64,000 nucleotides of DNA, taken from NCBI RefSeq assembly GCF_014696315.1, contig NZ_JACJPX010000029.1, positions 32,503 through 96,502 on the forward strand, read 5' to 3'. A program made the translations under genes and the position numbers. Of the stretch, positions 33,849 to 43,905 are shown one piece after another; position 1 is the first letter of the stretch, and each line of letters begins with the position of its first letter. The DNA is from Calothrix membranacea FACHB-236 (GTDB lineage: Bacteria > Cyanobacteriota > Cyanobacteriia > Cyanobacteriales > Nostocaceae). The notes below the pieces were generated by a model. The model had not been told where the DNA came from. It worked only from the letters and a program-made list of their open reading frames with translations, and ran no database searches.

Positions 33849-36545
33849 ATGTCAACTCTCGTCATCGTCGAATCTCCAACCAAAGCTCGTACCATTCGCA
33901 ACTACCTACCATCAGGCTATCGGGTGGAAGCGTCTATGGGTCATGTACGTGACCTACCCCAATCGGCTAGCGAAATTCCCACCGCTGTCAAAGCAGAGAA
34001 ATGGGCACAGCTTGGGGTAAATGTAGATGCCGACTTTGAACCGGTGTATGTTGTCCCAAAGGATAAAAAGAAAATTGTCACTCAGCTCAAAGATGCGCTC
34101 AAAGAGGCTGATGAGTTGATTCTGGCAACGGACGAAGATCGGGAAGGTGAAAGCATTAGTTGGCATTTATACCAGTTGCTTAAGCCAAAAGTGCCTACAA
34201 AGCGGATGGTATTTCATGAAATTACCCAAGAGGCGATTAAAAAGGCTTTGAAAAACTGCCGCAATATTGATGAGCAGTTAGTTCGCGCTCAAGAAACGCG
34301 CCGGATTTTGGATCGGCTTGTGGGTTATACCTTGTCTCCTCTGCTTTGGAAAAAAATTGCCTGGGGGCTATCTGCCGGGCGAGTACAATCTGTAGCAGTG
34401 AGGCTTTTGGTAACCAAGGAACGCCAACGCCGCGCTTTCCATGAAGGTACTTACTGGGATTTAAAGGCTTACCTAGAAAAGGAAAAAGCTCCATTTACAG
34501 CCCAGTTGGTGACGTTGGGAGGCACCAAAATAGCGAATGGCAGCGATTTTGACCCCGCAACTGGACAAATCGCCGCAGGTCGCAATGTGGTTTTGTTAAC
34601 GGAAGAGGATGCAGCCGCACTCCAGGAACGCCTGACTGGTAAAACCTGGAATGTCAGAGAAGTAGAAGAACGTCCTGTAACGCGCAAACCAGCGCCACCT
34701 TTTACTACCTCAACACTGCAACAAGAATCTAACCGGAAATTGCGTCTTTCCGCACGAGATACCATGCGAATTGCTCAAAATTTGTACGAGCAAGGGTATA
34801 TCACCTATATGCGGACAGATTCGGTACATTTGTCAGATCAGGCGATCGCAGCTGCTCGCAGTTGTGTAGAAAGTCTTTACGGCAAACAATATCTCAGTCC
34901 TCAACCCAGACAATACACCACTAAATCCAAAGGCGCACAAGAAGCACACGAAGCCATTCGTCCTGCTGGTAGTACTTTCCGCACTCCCCAAGAAACTGGT
35001 TTAAGCGGTCGAGAACTAGCTGTTTATGACTTAATTTGGAAGCGCACCGTCGCCAGCCAAATGGCTGACTCACGGCAAACCCAAGTCAGCATTCAGTTGC
35101 AAGTTGAAGATGCTGGATTTCGTGCTTCTGGAAAGCGGATTGACTTCCCTGGCTATCTACGGGCCTATGTCGAAGGTTCCGACGATCCCGATGCTGCATT
35201 GGAAGACCAAGAAGTAATTTTGCCGAGTTTGCAAGTAGGAGATCATCCAGATTGCAAAAATTTGGAAGCGATCGCCCATGAAACTCAACCACCAGCCAGG
35301 TACAGCGAAGCTACCCTGGTGAAAACCTTAGAAAGCGAAGGGATTGGTCGTCCTAGTACCTACGCCAGTATTATTGGCACCATTATCGATAAAGGTTATG
35401 CCCAATTAGTTAATAATGCTCTGATTCCCACATTCACTGCTTTTGCTGTGACTGACCTGTTGGAAAAACATTTCCCTGATGTAGTCGATCCCAGCTTTAC
35501 CTCTAAGATGGAGCAAACCCTGGATGACATCGCCACAGGTGAAGCTAAGTGGTTACCATACTTAAAGGAATTTTATCTAGGAGACAAAGGTTTAGAAACC
35601 TTAGTCAAAGAACGGGAAAATCAAATTGATGCTACTAAAGCCAGAACAGTAGAACTAGAAAATTTAGCGGCTAAAGTTCGTATAGGTAAATACGGCCCTT
35701 ACATCGAAGTAGAAAACGGTGAAGGTGTGGTCACAGCTTCTATTCCTAAAGACTTAACCCCAGCAGACCTTGACCCCAAACAAGTTGAGGTATTGCTACG
35801 GCAAAAAACCTCCGGCCCCGACCAACTCGGCCGCCATCCCGAAACTGGGGAACCAATTTATGTCAAGATTGGCGCTTATGGGCCTTATGTGCAGTTAGGT
35901 GACAAAACTGATGAGAACCCCAAACCCAAGCAAGCTTCCTTACCAAAAGGCGTAACACCAGAAAACGTTACTTTTGATATGGCCGTGGGTCTTTTAGCCT
36001 TACCCCGGACATTAGGAGTCCACCCAGAAACAGGAGGGAAGATTCAAGCGAGTTTAGGACGCTTTGGCCCTTACATTGTTCATGACCAAGGTAAAGAAGG
36101 TAAAGACTATCGTTCTTTAAAAGCAGCAGATAATGTCTTAACTGTTTCTTTAGAACGTGCTTTAGAGTTATTGTCAGAACCTAAAAAGGGACGCAGTTCC
36201 AGCAGTAGCAAATCCAAAGCCGCTTTACGTGAGTTGGGTACACATCCAGATGATGATACACCAGTCAATATCTACGATGGCCCCTACGGCCCTTACATTA
36301 AGAACGGCAAAACTAATGTCAGTCTTCCAGAAGGTCAATCCGTGGAAGATATGACTTTGGAGAAAGCCTTAGAATTGTTGGCTAGCAAAGCATCGTCTGG
36401 AAAATCTACTCGGAAATCGAGTAAATCCACAACTGCAAAATCTAAATCAACAACTACTAAAACTAAGTCAACTTCTAAGTCAACTACCAAATCAACTTCT
36501 AAGACTTCTGCGAGTAGTGCAAAAAAAAGTGATGCTGAGGACTAG
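33849..36545 (+). CDS. topA: DNA topoisomerase I
   Basis: Type IA topoisomerase that relaxes negative supercoils. The 898-residue protein has the Toprim domain ([20 protein letters not shown] at the start; acidic [20 protein letters not shown]), the catalytic Tyr in [14 protein letters not shown], and the family block [20 protein letters not shown]. Instead of the zinc fingers of E. coli TopA it has four repeats of the type [36 protein letters not shown] and [11 protein letters not shown], and ends in a Lys/Ser/Thr-rich tail of about 50 residues. This architecture is normal in cyanobacteria. A hairpin terminator follows at 36590. Confidence 0.97.
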   Translation: MSTLVIVESPTKARTIRNYLPSGYRVEASMGHVRDLPQSASEIPTAVKAEKWAQLGVNVDADFEPVYVVPKDKKKIVTQLKDALKEADELILATDEDREGESISWHLYQLLKPKVPTKRMVFHEITQEAIKKALKNCRNIDEQLVRAQETRRILDRLVGYTLSPLLWKKIAWGLSAGRVQSVAVRLLVTKERQRRAFHEGTYWDLKAYLEKEKAPFTAQLVTLGGTKIANGSDFDPATGQIAAGRNVVLLTEEDAAALQERLTGKTWNVREVEERPVTRKPAPPFTTSTLQQESNRKLRLSARDTMRIAQNLYEQGYITYMRTDSVHLSDQAIAAARSCVESLYGKQYLSPQPRQYTTKSKGAQEAHEAIRPAGSTFRTPQETGLSGRELAVYDLIWKRTVASQMADSRQTQVSIQLQVEDAGFRASGKRIDFPGYLRAYVEGSDDPDAALEDQEVILPSLQVGDHPDCKNLEAIAHETQPPARYSEATLVKTLESEGIGRPSTYASIIGTIIDKGYAQLVNNALIPTFTAFAVTDLLEKHFPDVVDPSFTSKMEQTLDDIATGEAKWLPYLKEFYLGDKGLETLVKERENQIDATKARTVELENLAAKVRIGKYGPYIEVENGEGVVTASIPKDLTPADLDPKQVEVLLRQKTSGPDQLGRHPETGEPIYVKIGAYGPYVQLGDKTDENPKPKQASLPKGVTPENVTFDMAVGLLALPRTLGVHPETGGKIQASLGRFGPYIVHDQGKEGKDYRSLKAADNVLTVSLERALELLSEPKKGRSSSSSKSKAALRELGTHPDDDTPVNIYDGPYGPYIKNGKTNVSLPEGQSVEDMTLEKALELLASKASSGKSTRKSSKSTTAKSKSTTTKTKSTSKSTTKSTSKTSASSAKKSDAED

Positions 36546-36589
36546 TACACAAAGGCTGACTTAATAAAGTCTTAAGTATTAAATCAAAA

Positions 36590-36629
36590 CACCCATCTAG
36601 TCTTGCTTAAGAGCAATTTTTCATGGGTG
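36590..36629 (+). terminator. topA terminator
   Basis: Stem CACCCAT / ATGGGTG with an inner TTGCTT / GAGCAA hairpin, followed by CTTTATT, 45 bases after the topA stop codon. Confidence 0.65.
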
Positions 36630-37069
36630 CTTTATTGGCATTGTGAAGTACTAGTAGTTTGTGTTACTCATTCTGAGGTTGGAATAAAGTCGTAGTCAGA
36701 GCTAAAGTTCTGGTAGTCAGGAATTTAGCCGTGGTTGTCAGAACTTAAGTGCTGACTACTTAACCAGCATATTTATTCCAGTGAACTCCAATTACTCAAT
36801 CAATCCCAATTGAGATTACTCAGCCTCATGAAAAAATTATCATCAATACTTAATATCAAGCAAAGCGATAGTTTGATAGCCGTGGGATTCTCCAGAATGT
36901 GATAATCTAATAAGTAAGGCAGATCACAACACAAAAATTTTATAATGTGGCTCATTCATTAAATTTGGAGAGTGCGATCGCCTAATACAAGGCCAGAGGT
37001 GCGAGAGTACGCCAGTTCTGCGTAGCTGTAAGTCAAAATTGAGGTAGTATCTCAGGAGCAGTCAGTTCA
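36630..37069. other. Intergenic region
   Basis: About 440 bases without a gene; repeated GTAGTCAG/TAGTCAGG words near 36690-36760. The promoter for the small gene and aroQ is expected here. Confidence 0.4.
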
Positions 37070-37204
37070 ATGGACTATATAGAAAAGGTACTGGAAAAGC
37101 TTAAAGAATTGGCGCGGAAGCTGATTGAAGCTCTGCTCGGCCCAGAAGGTGAGCCGGAACCGGAACTGATTCCGATTCCAGTAAATGAGCGCTCGCGTCG
37201 TTAG
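37070..37204 (+). CDS. Small amphipathic-helix protein upstream of aroQ (44 aa)
   Basis: The frame encodes MDYIEKVLEKLKELARKLIE then ALLGPEGEPEPELIPIPVNE and ends RSRR. The first half is a Lys/Glu/Leu amphipathic helix and the second is proline- and acid-rich. CAGGAG lies 11 bases upstream of the ATG. It is 9 bases from the aroQ start, so both probably share a message. I recall similar short genes before aroQ in Nostocales, but I cannot verify this here. Function unknown. Confidence 0.6.
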   Translation: MDYIEKVLEKLKELARKLIEALLGPEGEPEPELIPIPVNERSRR

Positions 37205-37213
37205 TAGCCTGAA

Positions 37214-37681
37214 GTGCCAGACTTAACGTTGCAGCCTTTGAGTATTTTGGTGCTGCATGGGCCAAACCTAAATTTGCTAGGACAGCGAGAACCGGGAATA
37301 TACGGTTCGTTAACACTGGCTGAAATTAACCACTTGTTAGTAGCGGCAGGAGAAAAGCTACAGGTGGAAGTTTTCCCCATGCAGTCTAATCATGAAGGAG
37401 TTTTAGTTGATACTATTCATGAAGCCTTAGGAAAACACCAAGGAATTTTGATTAATGCGGGAGCATACACCCATACTAGTGTGGCGTTGCGAGATGCGCT
37501 TGCGGGTGTGAACTTACCTACAGTAGAAGTACATTTGAGTAATATCTACCGCCGGGAAGAATTCCGACATCATTCCTACATAGCCCCCATCGCTATTGGG
37601 CAAATTAGTGGTTTTGGTGTGCAAAGTTATCTATTAGGCTTACAAGCGTTAGTGCATCATTTAAGGAAGGATAAAGGATAA
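37214..37681 (+). CDS. aroQ: 3-dehydroquinate dehydratase, type II
   Basis: The enzyme catalyses the third step of the shikimate pathway. The 155-residue length and the motifs [17 protein letters not shown] (catalytic Tyr at the end), [51 protein letters not shown] and the final [12 protein letters not shown] are those of the dodecameric type II family. The start is the GTG at 37214. It is followed after 90 bases by the ADP-ribosylglycohydrolase-like gene in the same direction. Confidence 0.95.
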   Translation: MPDLTLQPLSILVLHGPNLNLLGQREPGIYGSLTLAEINHLLVAAGEKLQVEVFPMQSNHEGVLVDTIHEALGKHQGILINAGAYTHTSVALRDALAGVNLPTVEVHLSNIYRREEFRHHSYIAPIAIGQISGFGVQSYLLGLQALVHHLRKDKG

Positions 37682-37772
37682 AGGATGAAGTATCAAGATT
37701 TTCATTCTTTATCCTACCTTGCGGTAACGTCAAGGGCGAACACCTTAACACTTCATACTTTATCTTTGATGT

Positions 37773-38741
37773 ATGCGCTACTCGGTTGTGAGTCGGTTTC
37801 GTGGAACTTTACTAGGAGCATTAGTAGGAGCAAGTGTAGCCTCTGCTAATGACAAAAAATCTTCGGATCGCTATGACATCGACAAAATAGCGGTTTTAGG
37901 AACTGAAAGTTTAATTAAAGTGGGCAGATTAGATGTAGATGATTGGCGACAGTATTACTCTTCACCATCTCCTGATTTAATTGCCACTGATAACACTTTA
38001 GGCAAAGTGATACTAGCGACGCTACCAGTATCACTTTTTTTTCATGAAAATACATTTAAATTGCGACAAAACTTGCTACGTGTGTTACAAATCTGGGAGG
38101 ATAACCCAGTGGTACGGGATGGAACACTCGCAGTTGGGTATGCGATCGCTCAAGCCTTGACTGAAAAACTCCATATCCGCACCCTAATTCCCGAAACAAT
38201 CGCCTTTATTGGTGAAACGCCAACATCCCTACCACAACAATTATTAAAAGTTCAGGCTTTGTTGGATCAAGGTGCAGGATTAGCCAGGGCGCAAGCTGAG
38301 TTGAGTAGAGAAGACAAGCTAAGTAACGCTATTGCTATGGCATTTTACTGCTTTCTGACTACTTTAGAAGACTACCGCTTGGCAGTTTTACGGGCTACTC
38401 AAAATGCTGATGTTTGGCGGCAAGACTCTAAGCGTTTACACTTACATACTGTAAGTGCAATTACTGGTGCTTTATCAGGGGCATACAATAGCACTGCTGG
38501 TATTCCTGTGGCTTGGCAGATATTGTATTCACAAGCAAACTCCACAACTTTGGGATTAAGCAATTTTTCCCAGATGGTGGGATTAGCTGATCCACTTGTG
38601 ACGGTGTGGTCAGGATTGTATAATTTTGCCCTGAATTCTAGCCAATTACGAGCAGAGGGAGATACTATGTCTGAGGAAGCAGCATCGCTACCATTACAGG
38701 TATGCGTCTACTCAGCGCCTCGCGTCATCCGATCGCGTTAA
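37773..38741 (+). CDS. ADP-ribosylglycohydrolase-like protein (divergent)
   Basis: The N-terminus SRFRGTLLGALVGASVASA and the later ITGALSGAYNSTAGIPVAWQ resemble the start and end of the ADP-ribosylglycohydrolase fold. The acidic residues that normally bind two magnesium ions (GDxxG...) are replaced or missing: the first motif lacks Asp after GALVGA, and the last reads GALSGAYNST instead of a GNDADT-like sequence. It is therefore probably a non-catalytic member or a family of other function. It has 322 residues and stands between aroQ and the candidate RNA gene. Confidence 0.65.
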   Translation: MRYSVVSRFRGTLLGALVGASVASANDKKSSDRYDIDKIAVLGTESLIKVGRLDVDDWRQYYSSPSPDLIATDNTLGKVILATLPVSLFFHENTFKLRQNLLRVLQIWEDNPVVRDGTLAVGYAIAQALTEKLHIRTLIPETIAFIGETPTSLPQQLLKVQALLDQGAGLARAQAELSREDKLSNAIAMAFYCFLTTLEDYRLAVLRATQNADVWRQDSKRLHLHTVSAITGALSGAYNSTAGIPVAWQILYSQANSTTLGLSNFSQMVGLADPLVTVWSGLYNFALNSSQLRAEGDTMSEEAASLPLQVCVYSAPRVIRSR

Positions 38742-38806
38742 TGCTATTTCTACTGAATAGCATTGTAGGCGTGGAACAAAAATCCCATCCTAGCAATCAT
38801 CCAACC

Positions 38807-38834
38807 AAGACAAAATTTAGTAGTAGTTTATACT
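38807..38834 (+). promoter_or_regulatory. Candidate promoter of the structured RNA
   Basis: AAGACA (38807-38812) and TATACT (38829-38834) are spaced by 16 bases, a plausible -35/-10 pair with a start near 38841. Confidence 0.45.
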
Positions 38835-38840
38835 ACAATT

Positions 38841-39046
38841 TCCAAAGAAACTCTTAACCTGACTCTGTAGGTAGGTATTGTGGCAAATCGGCGGCCGCTA
38901 GACCCCACCTCCGAAGTTCCCTATTAATCAGGTTGGTTGATGTCAGCCTTTACCCTCAAGGGTGCGGCTACAGGAACCAAGCCTGCACAATCAGACTGTG
39001 GGCAAATATGAACCAAATTCAGTTACAAGCAACTGCTGTTGCTTTT
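38841..39046 (+). ncRNA. Candidate structured RNA, possibly 6S RNA
   Basis: This gene-free segment of about 200 bases is GC-richer than the surrounding gaps, has a plausible promoter upstream and ends in a hairpin with a short T run. Parts of its two halves pair (for example GGCCGC with GCGGCT, and ATTGTG with CACAAT), as in the long interrupted hairpin of 6S RNA. The size suits 6S RNA (about 185-200 nt), which binds the RNA polymerase holoenzyme. It lies upstream of the 7TM-HD gene and could instead be that gene's leader. The 6S label is tentative; a covariance-model search would decide. Confidence 0.5.
39027..39046 (+). terminator. Terminator of the candidate RNA
   Basis: AAGCAAC-TGCT-GTTGCTT followed by TT forms a compact 7-bp hairpin with a short T run, 66 bases before the 7TM-HD gene. 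Confidence 0.6.
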
Positions 39047-39111
39047 GCGGGGACTTCCCCTAGGTTTGTCTTGTTTTGAGGTATCAAAGTAAGCAACTGT
39101 AGGCAGAGGTA

Positions 39112-41841
39112 ATGAAACATCAGCGATTTTTGAAGTCCCTAACCCAGCAATTTACTCAATGGCGAAGACAGTATAAAGTACTACGCCGCAAAGGAACGTT
39201 GCTGAGGTCTGTAAGCGATCCAAATAGCCAAAGCAGCTTTGGGACAATTCCCAAAACTTTGTTTAAGAACATACACTTGTATGTATCAAAAGCCAGTGAC
39301 GGCATTCAAAAACCAGTAATAGTACTCAGGTTAATGACCAAATCGGTGCAAGAACACCGATTGGTCAATAACATCGGTGTCAAATGGGTGCATGAAAACC
39401 GTTCCTCGGTGATTTTGGCGATCGCAATTGTATCGCTGACAGGTGTCATCGGGCACAAATCCTATTATCAACCAAAGCTAAAAGTTGATACTGTGGCACC
39501 CGAAACGATTAAAGCCCCCGACACAGCCAAAATTGAAGATATCGAAAAAACCAAAGCGCAACGCAAAGCGGCGGTGAACACTTCCCCGCCTATGTTCAGG
39601 GTGGATCAGCAACTTACTGAACAAATCAACCATAATTTGCAGCTAATTCTCGATCAAGGTGATGAAATTCGTGATGCTGGTGGTGATTTTCCTTTTGCTG
39701 AAACCTTACAGTTATCTATTACTAGCCAAAGTTATCTGCGCGCTTGTAGTGAGTCAGAGTGGAAAAATATCTTACTAGCGTTAGAAAAAACTAAAAAACA
39801 GCCAGTTGGATTTTTGTTACCTAACCAAAGCAGCAGTTCTGGGACTGCACAGGAAGCGAAAAAAACCAATGGGACAAACCAGCTACAATCTACATCCCCT
39901 CAAGCTGGTTCCCCCAAGCAAGAAGAATTAATCCAGCCGGGGAAAGCATCTATTAGCCTCAGCCCTGAATATACAAAACCAGTTAATGTTTCTACCAACG
40001 CCGACTTATTTAAAGCCGTCACAGATCTAGAAATTTTTCGAGTCACAAATTCGGCACAAAAATATTCTTCACTGATATCCCAAATCTCCCAAGCAAGGAA
40101 AAAATACCAGCTAGCCAAGGAAAAGCTATTACGTATCGAAGCTAGCAGATCCAAAACCATATATCAAGAAAATATTCTTCTAGAGTTATCCGATCAAGAT
40201 TGGGTAACCACAAAAACATTAATCCGCGATATTTCTGCACGAATTCTCGCTCAAGGTATTCCCGAAGGGCTACCAGAAGATGCTTTAAAGAATACAGTCA
40301 ACTTGCAAGTGGAGAAATTAGAACCGCTAACAGCACAACCTTTAGTAGCGAATGTATTGTTAACTGTGCTGCAACCGAATTTGAAGAAAGATGAAACAAA
40401 AACGCAACAACAGGCTCAACGGGTAGCAAATAGTGTAGTACCAATTATGGTTGAGGTGCGAAAGGATCAGGAAATTGTTCAGAAAGGAAAAAAGATTACC
40501 CCGTGGCAATTGCACGTATTAGATCATTATCAATTAATTGATAGCGAGACTAACTGGGCAGAGTTAATCAAGGTGACAGGTATTGTCACTACAGCAATTG
40601 GCATTTTTGTAATTGTTGAACGTCGGTTAAAAATTAAATTGCGACAACGCGATCGCCTGTTGATTTTACTCCTTACCCTCAGTACTCCAGGGATGCTGAC
40701 GTTTGGTATATTACATACTACCTGGAGTGCGATTGGTTTATTGTTAGGTAGCTTTTACGGCCCATCTTTGGGTGTCACAGTTGTAGGGCTATTGTTAGGA
40801 GTGCTACCAATTGGCATGGAAATGAGTAAAGTTGCCCTGGTTGCTGGTGCTGCGGGGGGAATAGTAGGCAGTTTAATGGCCAAACGACTGCGATCGCGTG
40901 AGGAACTGGCCTTATTAGGTCTTGCGATCGCCTCAACCCAGGGAGGAATTTACTTAATTCTCTTAGTTCTAGGAAGTCCAGTTTCTTGGTATCTCATTCT
41001 CAAAGAAGCAGGCTTATTTGCTTTATCTGGCTTAGCGTGGAGTATTGTAGCTTTAGGCTTGAGTCCTTATTTAGAAAAACTCTTTGATTTAGTCACCCCG
41101 ATCCGGTTAGCAGAATTAGCGAATCCTAACCGCCCCTTATTAAAGCGACTAGCAACAGAAGCGCCCGGAACCTTTCAACATACGTTATTTGTAGCCACAT
41201 TAGCGGAAGCCGCAGCTAAGCACCTCAAATGCGATGTGGAACTAGTGCGCGCCGGTACACTTTACCATGACATCGGTAAAATGCACGACCCCTCTGGTTT
41301 TATCGAAAACCAAATGGGAGGGCCGAATAAACATGAAACAGAAATTAAAGACCCCTGGAAGAGTGCAGAGATTATTAAAAAGCACGTTAGTGAAGGGTTA
41401 GTGATGGCGCAAGAACATCTTTTACCCACCGCAATTCAAGCTTTCATTCCAGAACATCAGGGAACAATGCTGATTGCTTATTTCCATCACCAAGCGCAGC
41501 AAATGGCTAAGGAAGATCCCAGTATCCAAGTAGAGGATGCTGATTTTCGCTACGATGGCCCAATTCCCCAATCGCGGGAAACAGCAATTGTCATGTTAGC
41601 CGATTCCTGTGAAGCCGCACTGCGATCGCTCAAAGATGCAACACCAGAACAAGCTTTCAATATGCTGAATAATATCCTGCGGGCGAGATGGCAAGACAAT
41701 CAACTAGTGGATTCTGGACTCACTCGCGAAGAAGTTTCTGACATCGCTCAAATATTCGTAGAAGTTTGGCAACAATTCCACCACAAACGCATTGCTTATC
41801 CTAAATTCAAGACCAACAACGAGAAAATAGCTAAGGGATAG
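39112..41841 (+). CDS. 7TM-HD phosphohydrolase (PgpH-like, probable c-di-AMP phosphodiesterase)
   Basis: The 909-residue protein has a cytoplasmic basic start, a first membrane helix (about 100-118), a large extracytoplasmic 7TMR-HDED domain, a bundle of about seven membrane helices (about 485-655) and a C-terminal HD domain: HTLFVATLAEAAAKH, AGTLYHDIGKMHDPSGF and the later IPEHQGTMLIAYFHH and DSCEAALRSL. The HD motif and the two distal His/Asp residues expected for metal binding are present. Relatives in other bacteria hydrolyse cyclic di-AMP. Upstream it is preceded by the candidate RNA. Confidence 0.9.
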   Translation: MKHQRFLKSLTQQFTQWRRQYKVLRRKGTLLRSVSDPNSQSSFGTIPKTLFKNIHLYVSKASDGIQKPVIVLRLMTKSVQEHRLVNNIGVKWVHENRSSVILAIAIVSLTGVIGHKSYYQPKLKVDTVAPETIKAPDTAKIEDIEKTKAQRKAAVNTSPPMFRVDQQLTEQINHNLQLILDQGDEIRDAGGDFPFAETLQLSITSQSYLRACSESEWKNILLALEKTKKQPVGFLLPNQSSSSGTAQEAKKTNGTNQLQSTSPQAGSPKQEELIQPGKASISLSPEYTKPVNVSTNADLFKAVTDLEIFRVTNSAQKYSSLISQISQARKKYQLAKEKLLRIEASRSKTIYQENILLELSDQDWVTTKTLIRDISARILAQGIPEGLPEDALKNTVNLQVEKLEPLTAQPLVANVLLTVLQPNLKKDETKTQQQAQRVANSVVPIMVEVRKDQEIVQKGKKITPWQLHVLDHYQLIDSETNWAELIKVTGIVTTAIGIFVIVERRLKIKLRQRDRLLILLLTLSTPGMLTFGILHTTWSAIGLLLGSFYGPSLGVTVVGLLLGVLPIGMEMSKVALVAGAAGGIVGSLMAKRLRSREELALLGLAIASTQGGIYLILLVLGSPVSWYLILKEAGLFALSGLAWSIVALGLSPYLEKLFDLVTPIRLAELANPNRPLLKRLATEAPGTFQHTLFVATLAEAAAKHLKCDVELVRAGTLYHDIGKMHDPSGFIENQMGGPNKHETEIKDPWKSAEIIKKHVSEGLVMAQEHLLPTAIQAFIPEHQGTMLIAYFHHQAQQMAKEDPSIQVEDADFRYDGPIPQSRETAIVMLADSCEAALRSLKDATPEQAFNMLNNILRARWQDNQLVDSGLTREEVSDIAQIFVEVWQQFHHKRIAYPKFKTNNEKIAKG

Positions 41842-41842
41842 G

Positions 41843-41998
41843 GTAATGGGTAATGAGTAATGAGTAATGAGTAATGAGTAATGGGTAATGAGTAATGAGT
41901 AATGGGTAATTACTATTCTCCCCTTGTCCCCTTGTCCCCTTGTCCCCTCATCTCCCTCATCTCTCTCATCTCCCTCATCTCCCTCATCTCCCTCATTC
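41843..41998. repeat. Heptamer repeat tract (TAATGAG, then CTCATCTCC)
   Basis: About ten TAATGAG/TAATGGG units are followed by CCCCTTGT units and CTCATCTCC units. It overlaps the end of the convergent TetR gene by a few bases. Confidence 0.85.
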
Positions 41999-42670
41999 CC
42001 TCCTCACGCCTGCCAAAATCAAATTAACCGCTTGCTCGGTATACTGTTCAATTATTTCTGGACTCAGTAGTTGTAAATCTGGTCTAAGATGCTTGAGGTT
42101 TTCGTGGGCGTTGAAGTAGAAAGTACAAACTCCAGCAATTTGCAGGGTGACAAGAAATGGATCTATTTGGCGAAAACAACCTGCTGCTATTCCGCGCTCT
42201 AAAATTTTGATTAAGTAGCCGAAGTTATCTTGCCAATTCCCCAATTTAAAATATTTTCCCTGGTTTTGGTTTGCTTCTTGAAACCACAGCATTCCACGTT
42301 GTGGGTGTGCAGTTTCGTAAGCGATCGCTTCTTTGATCACCAGCTTTAATGCTTCTTCTGGTGGTATGCTATCCAGATTTAGGCGTTTAAACCATTCGTG
42401 CATTTCTACAGCCGGACGTTGCATTACAGCCTGATATAGCCCTTCCTTACTCTCGAAGTAGTAATAAATCATCGCTGTGGTGACACCTGCACCCTTGGCG
42501 ATCGCCTCTGTTCGCGCCCCACTCAGCCCATTTCTGGCGAACTCTGCTTCTGCTGCATCTAGAATCTGTTTTTTTGTTACCTCTGCATCCCGCACCTGGC
42601 GCGGTTTATTAGATGCTGGTTTTGATTGCGTTGAACGACCCACGGTTTTTATCAGAATCACGAAAATCAT
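41993..42670 (-). CDS. TetR family transcriptional regulator
   Basis: The 225-residue protein has an N-terminal TetR DNA-binding domain (KKQILDAAEAEFARNGLSGA then RTEAIAKGAGVTTAMIYYYF ESKEGLYQAV, about 33-80) and a helical ligand-binding domain. The last few codons run into the heptamer repeat tract. It is divergent from a Rieske oxygenase gene, and two palindromes lie between them, so it most likely represses that gene until a ligand binds. The start could also be at a later Met or Val, since the first 20 residues are not conserved in the family. Confidence 0.9.
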   Translation of the reverse strand: MIFVILIKTVGRSTQSKPASNKPRQVRDAEVTKKQILDAAEAEFARNGLSGARTEAIAKGAGVTTAMIYYYFESKEGLYQAVMQRPAVEMHEWFKRLNLDSIPPEEALKLVIKEAIAYETAHPQRGMLWFQEANQNQGKYFKLGNWQDNFGYLIKILERGIAAGCFRQIDPFLVTLQIAGVCTFYFNAHENLKHLRPDLQLLSPEIIEQYTEQAVNLILAGVRRE

Positions 42671-42727
42671 CTTAACTAAAAAATTGGTTAGTAGTTGACA
42701 GACTAGATGAAATTTATTACATTACTC

Positions 42728-42755
42728 TTAATTAACTAAAAATTTAGTTAATTAA
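42728..42755. promoter_or_regulatory. Candidate TetR operator (28-bp palindrome)
   Basis: TTAATTAACTAAA-AA-TTTAGTTAATTAA is a perfect palindrome with a 2-base centre in the divergent tetR/Rieske gap. A second site with the same half-site, ACTAA...TTAGT, lies at 42674-42691 next to the tetR start. The arrangement fits autoregulation and control of the oxygenase gene. Confidence 0.7.
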
Positions 42756-42914
42756 TTGTTGCAGACATCCTTAATAAAAGTTAGCCGACAAGATAGTCGG
42801 TAAATTTGCTTTATTCATTTAATTTTGGCAGAGATATCAAATCTATATTTCGCCAACAGATAGCTATTGGCAAACATCCGATAAATTAAAAAAATAAAAT
42901 ATATTGGAGGAACA

Positions 42915-43868
42915 ATGGAACCAATTCTGCCCGGTGCGCCTTGGTTAATTGCTCATAAATCAATGTTGGGAATTAATCGACCCAATAAAATTACTTTAAA
43001 TAGTCAAGATTACGTTATTTGGCAAAACGTGAAAGGTGAAGTCTTTGCCCTAAATAATGTTTGTCCCCATATGCAAGCACCTTTATCAAATGGCTGGGTG
43101 TGTCAAGAAAGAGATACAATTGTTTGCCCTTTTCATGCACTAGAATTTGACGGTAAAGGTAGACTCTGTCAAACCGAGAAAAAAGATACCCAGCCAATTA
43201 CTAAACCATTAGAGGTAATTGTTAGTAATGATTGTATCTGGACTTATGGCGGATATGAACCGAGATTACCGATTCCAGATTTACATCAAAAAGTAGTCAA
43301 TGAATACGAATTCTTAGGTGTAACTGGAGAAAAAAGTATTAAAGGTGAGTTTCTTAGTAACCTGATGGTTAATTATGACTATAATCACCAAAATGGCACA
43401 CACAAAGACTTGTTTAAAATTACATCTTGTAATGTAACTGCTTTTGAGCCACAAGGCTATTATGCCAAAGTCACACAAAATTTAACTAGAGCAGACAATA
43501 CTTGGAAAGAAATGCTCCAAAACCCTGTTGTGGGGATATTACCCAAGATTATGCATAATCAATTGGAGTACGCTTTTCCTTCAACTACAGTTTTATTTAG
43601 TCAAGCACCTATTGCTGATATTGCTCAATTTCATATTCTCTACCCAGAAACAGAAAAAATTACCAAAACATTTATTTTGATGTATGCCAAATTTATGAAT
43701 CCGATGATGAAATTATTATTTAAAAATTCAGTTTTACAGGCAGCAGCTACAGTCATAGAACAAGACAGTACAGCAGTAGAAACTCTCTATCCCAGAGAAA
43801 AACCCAAAATTAGATTACCTAACGAAGAGATTATGTTTTACACCGAAAAACTCTACCGAGATTGGTAA
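42915..43868 (+). CDS. Rieske non-heme iron oxygenase
   Basis: The 317-residue protein begins with a Rieske [2Fe-2S] domain: CPHMQAP (C-x-H) and CPFHALEFDGKG (C-x2-H), followed by a catalytic domain with the mononuclear iron motif NYDYNHQNGTHKD. This is the ring-hydroxylating oxygenase architecture in a compact form; the substrate cannot be read from the sequence. GGAGGAAC lies directly before the ATG. Expression is probably controlled by the adjacent TetR gene. A separate reductase is not visible nearby, so a general ferredoxin may supply electrons. Confidence 0.88.
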   Translation: MEPILPGAPWLIAHKSMLGINRPNKITLNSQDYVIWQNVKGEVFALNNVCPHMQAPLSNGWVCQERDTIVCPFHALEFDGKGRLCQTEKKDTQPITKPLEVIVSNDCIWTYGGYEPRLPIPDLHQKVVNEYEFLGVTGEKSIKGEFLSNLMVNYDYNHQNGTHKDLFKITSCNVTAFEPQGYYAKVTQNLTRADNTWKEMLQNPVVGILPKIMHNQLEYAFPSTTVLFSQAPIADIAQFHILYPETEKITKTFILMYAKFMNPMMKLLFKNSVLQAAATVIEQDSTAVETLYPREKPKIRLPNEEIMFYTEKLYRDW

Positions 43869-43905
43869 ATGCTAGGCTAAAGTTAGCAAGATTGCAAGGC
43901 AAATT

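Noticed and set aside
41843..41998. Regular repeats that could suggest a CRISPR array
   Set aside because: The units are 7 bases long and contiguous, without unique spacers; they are heptamer tandem repeats.
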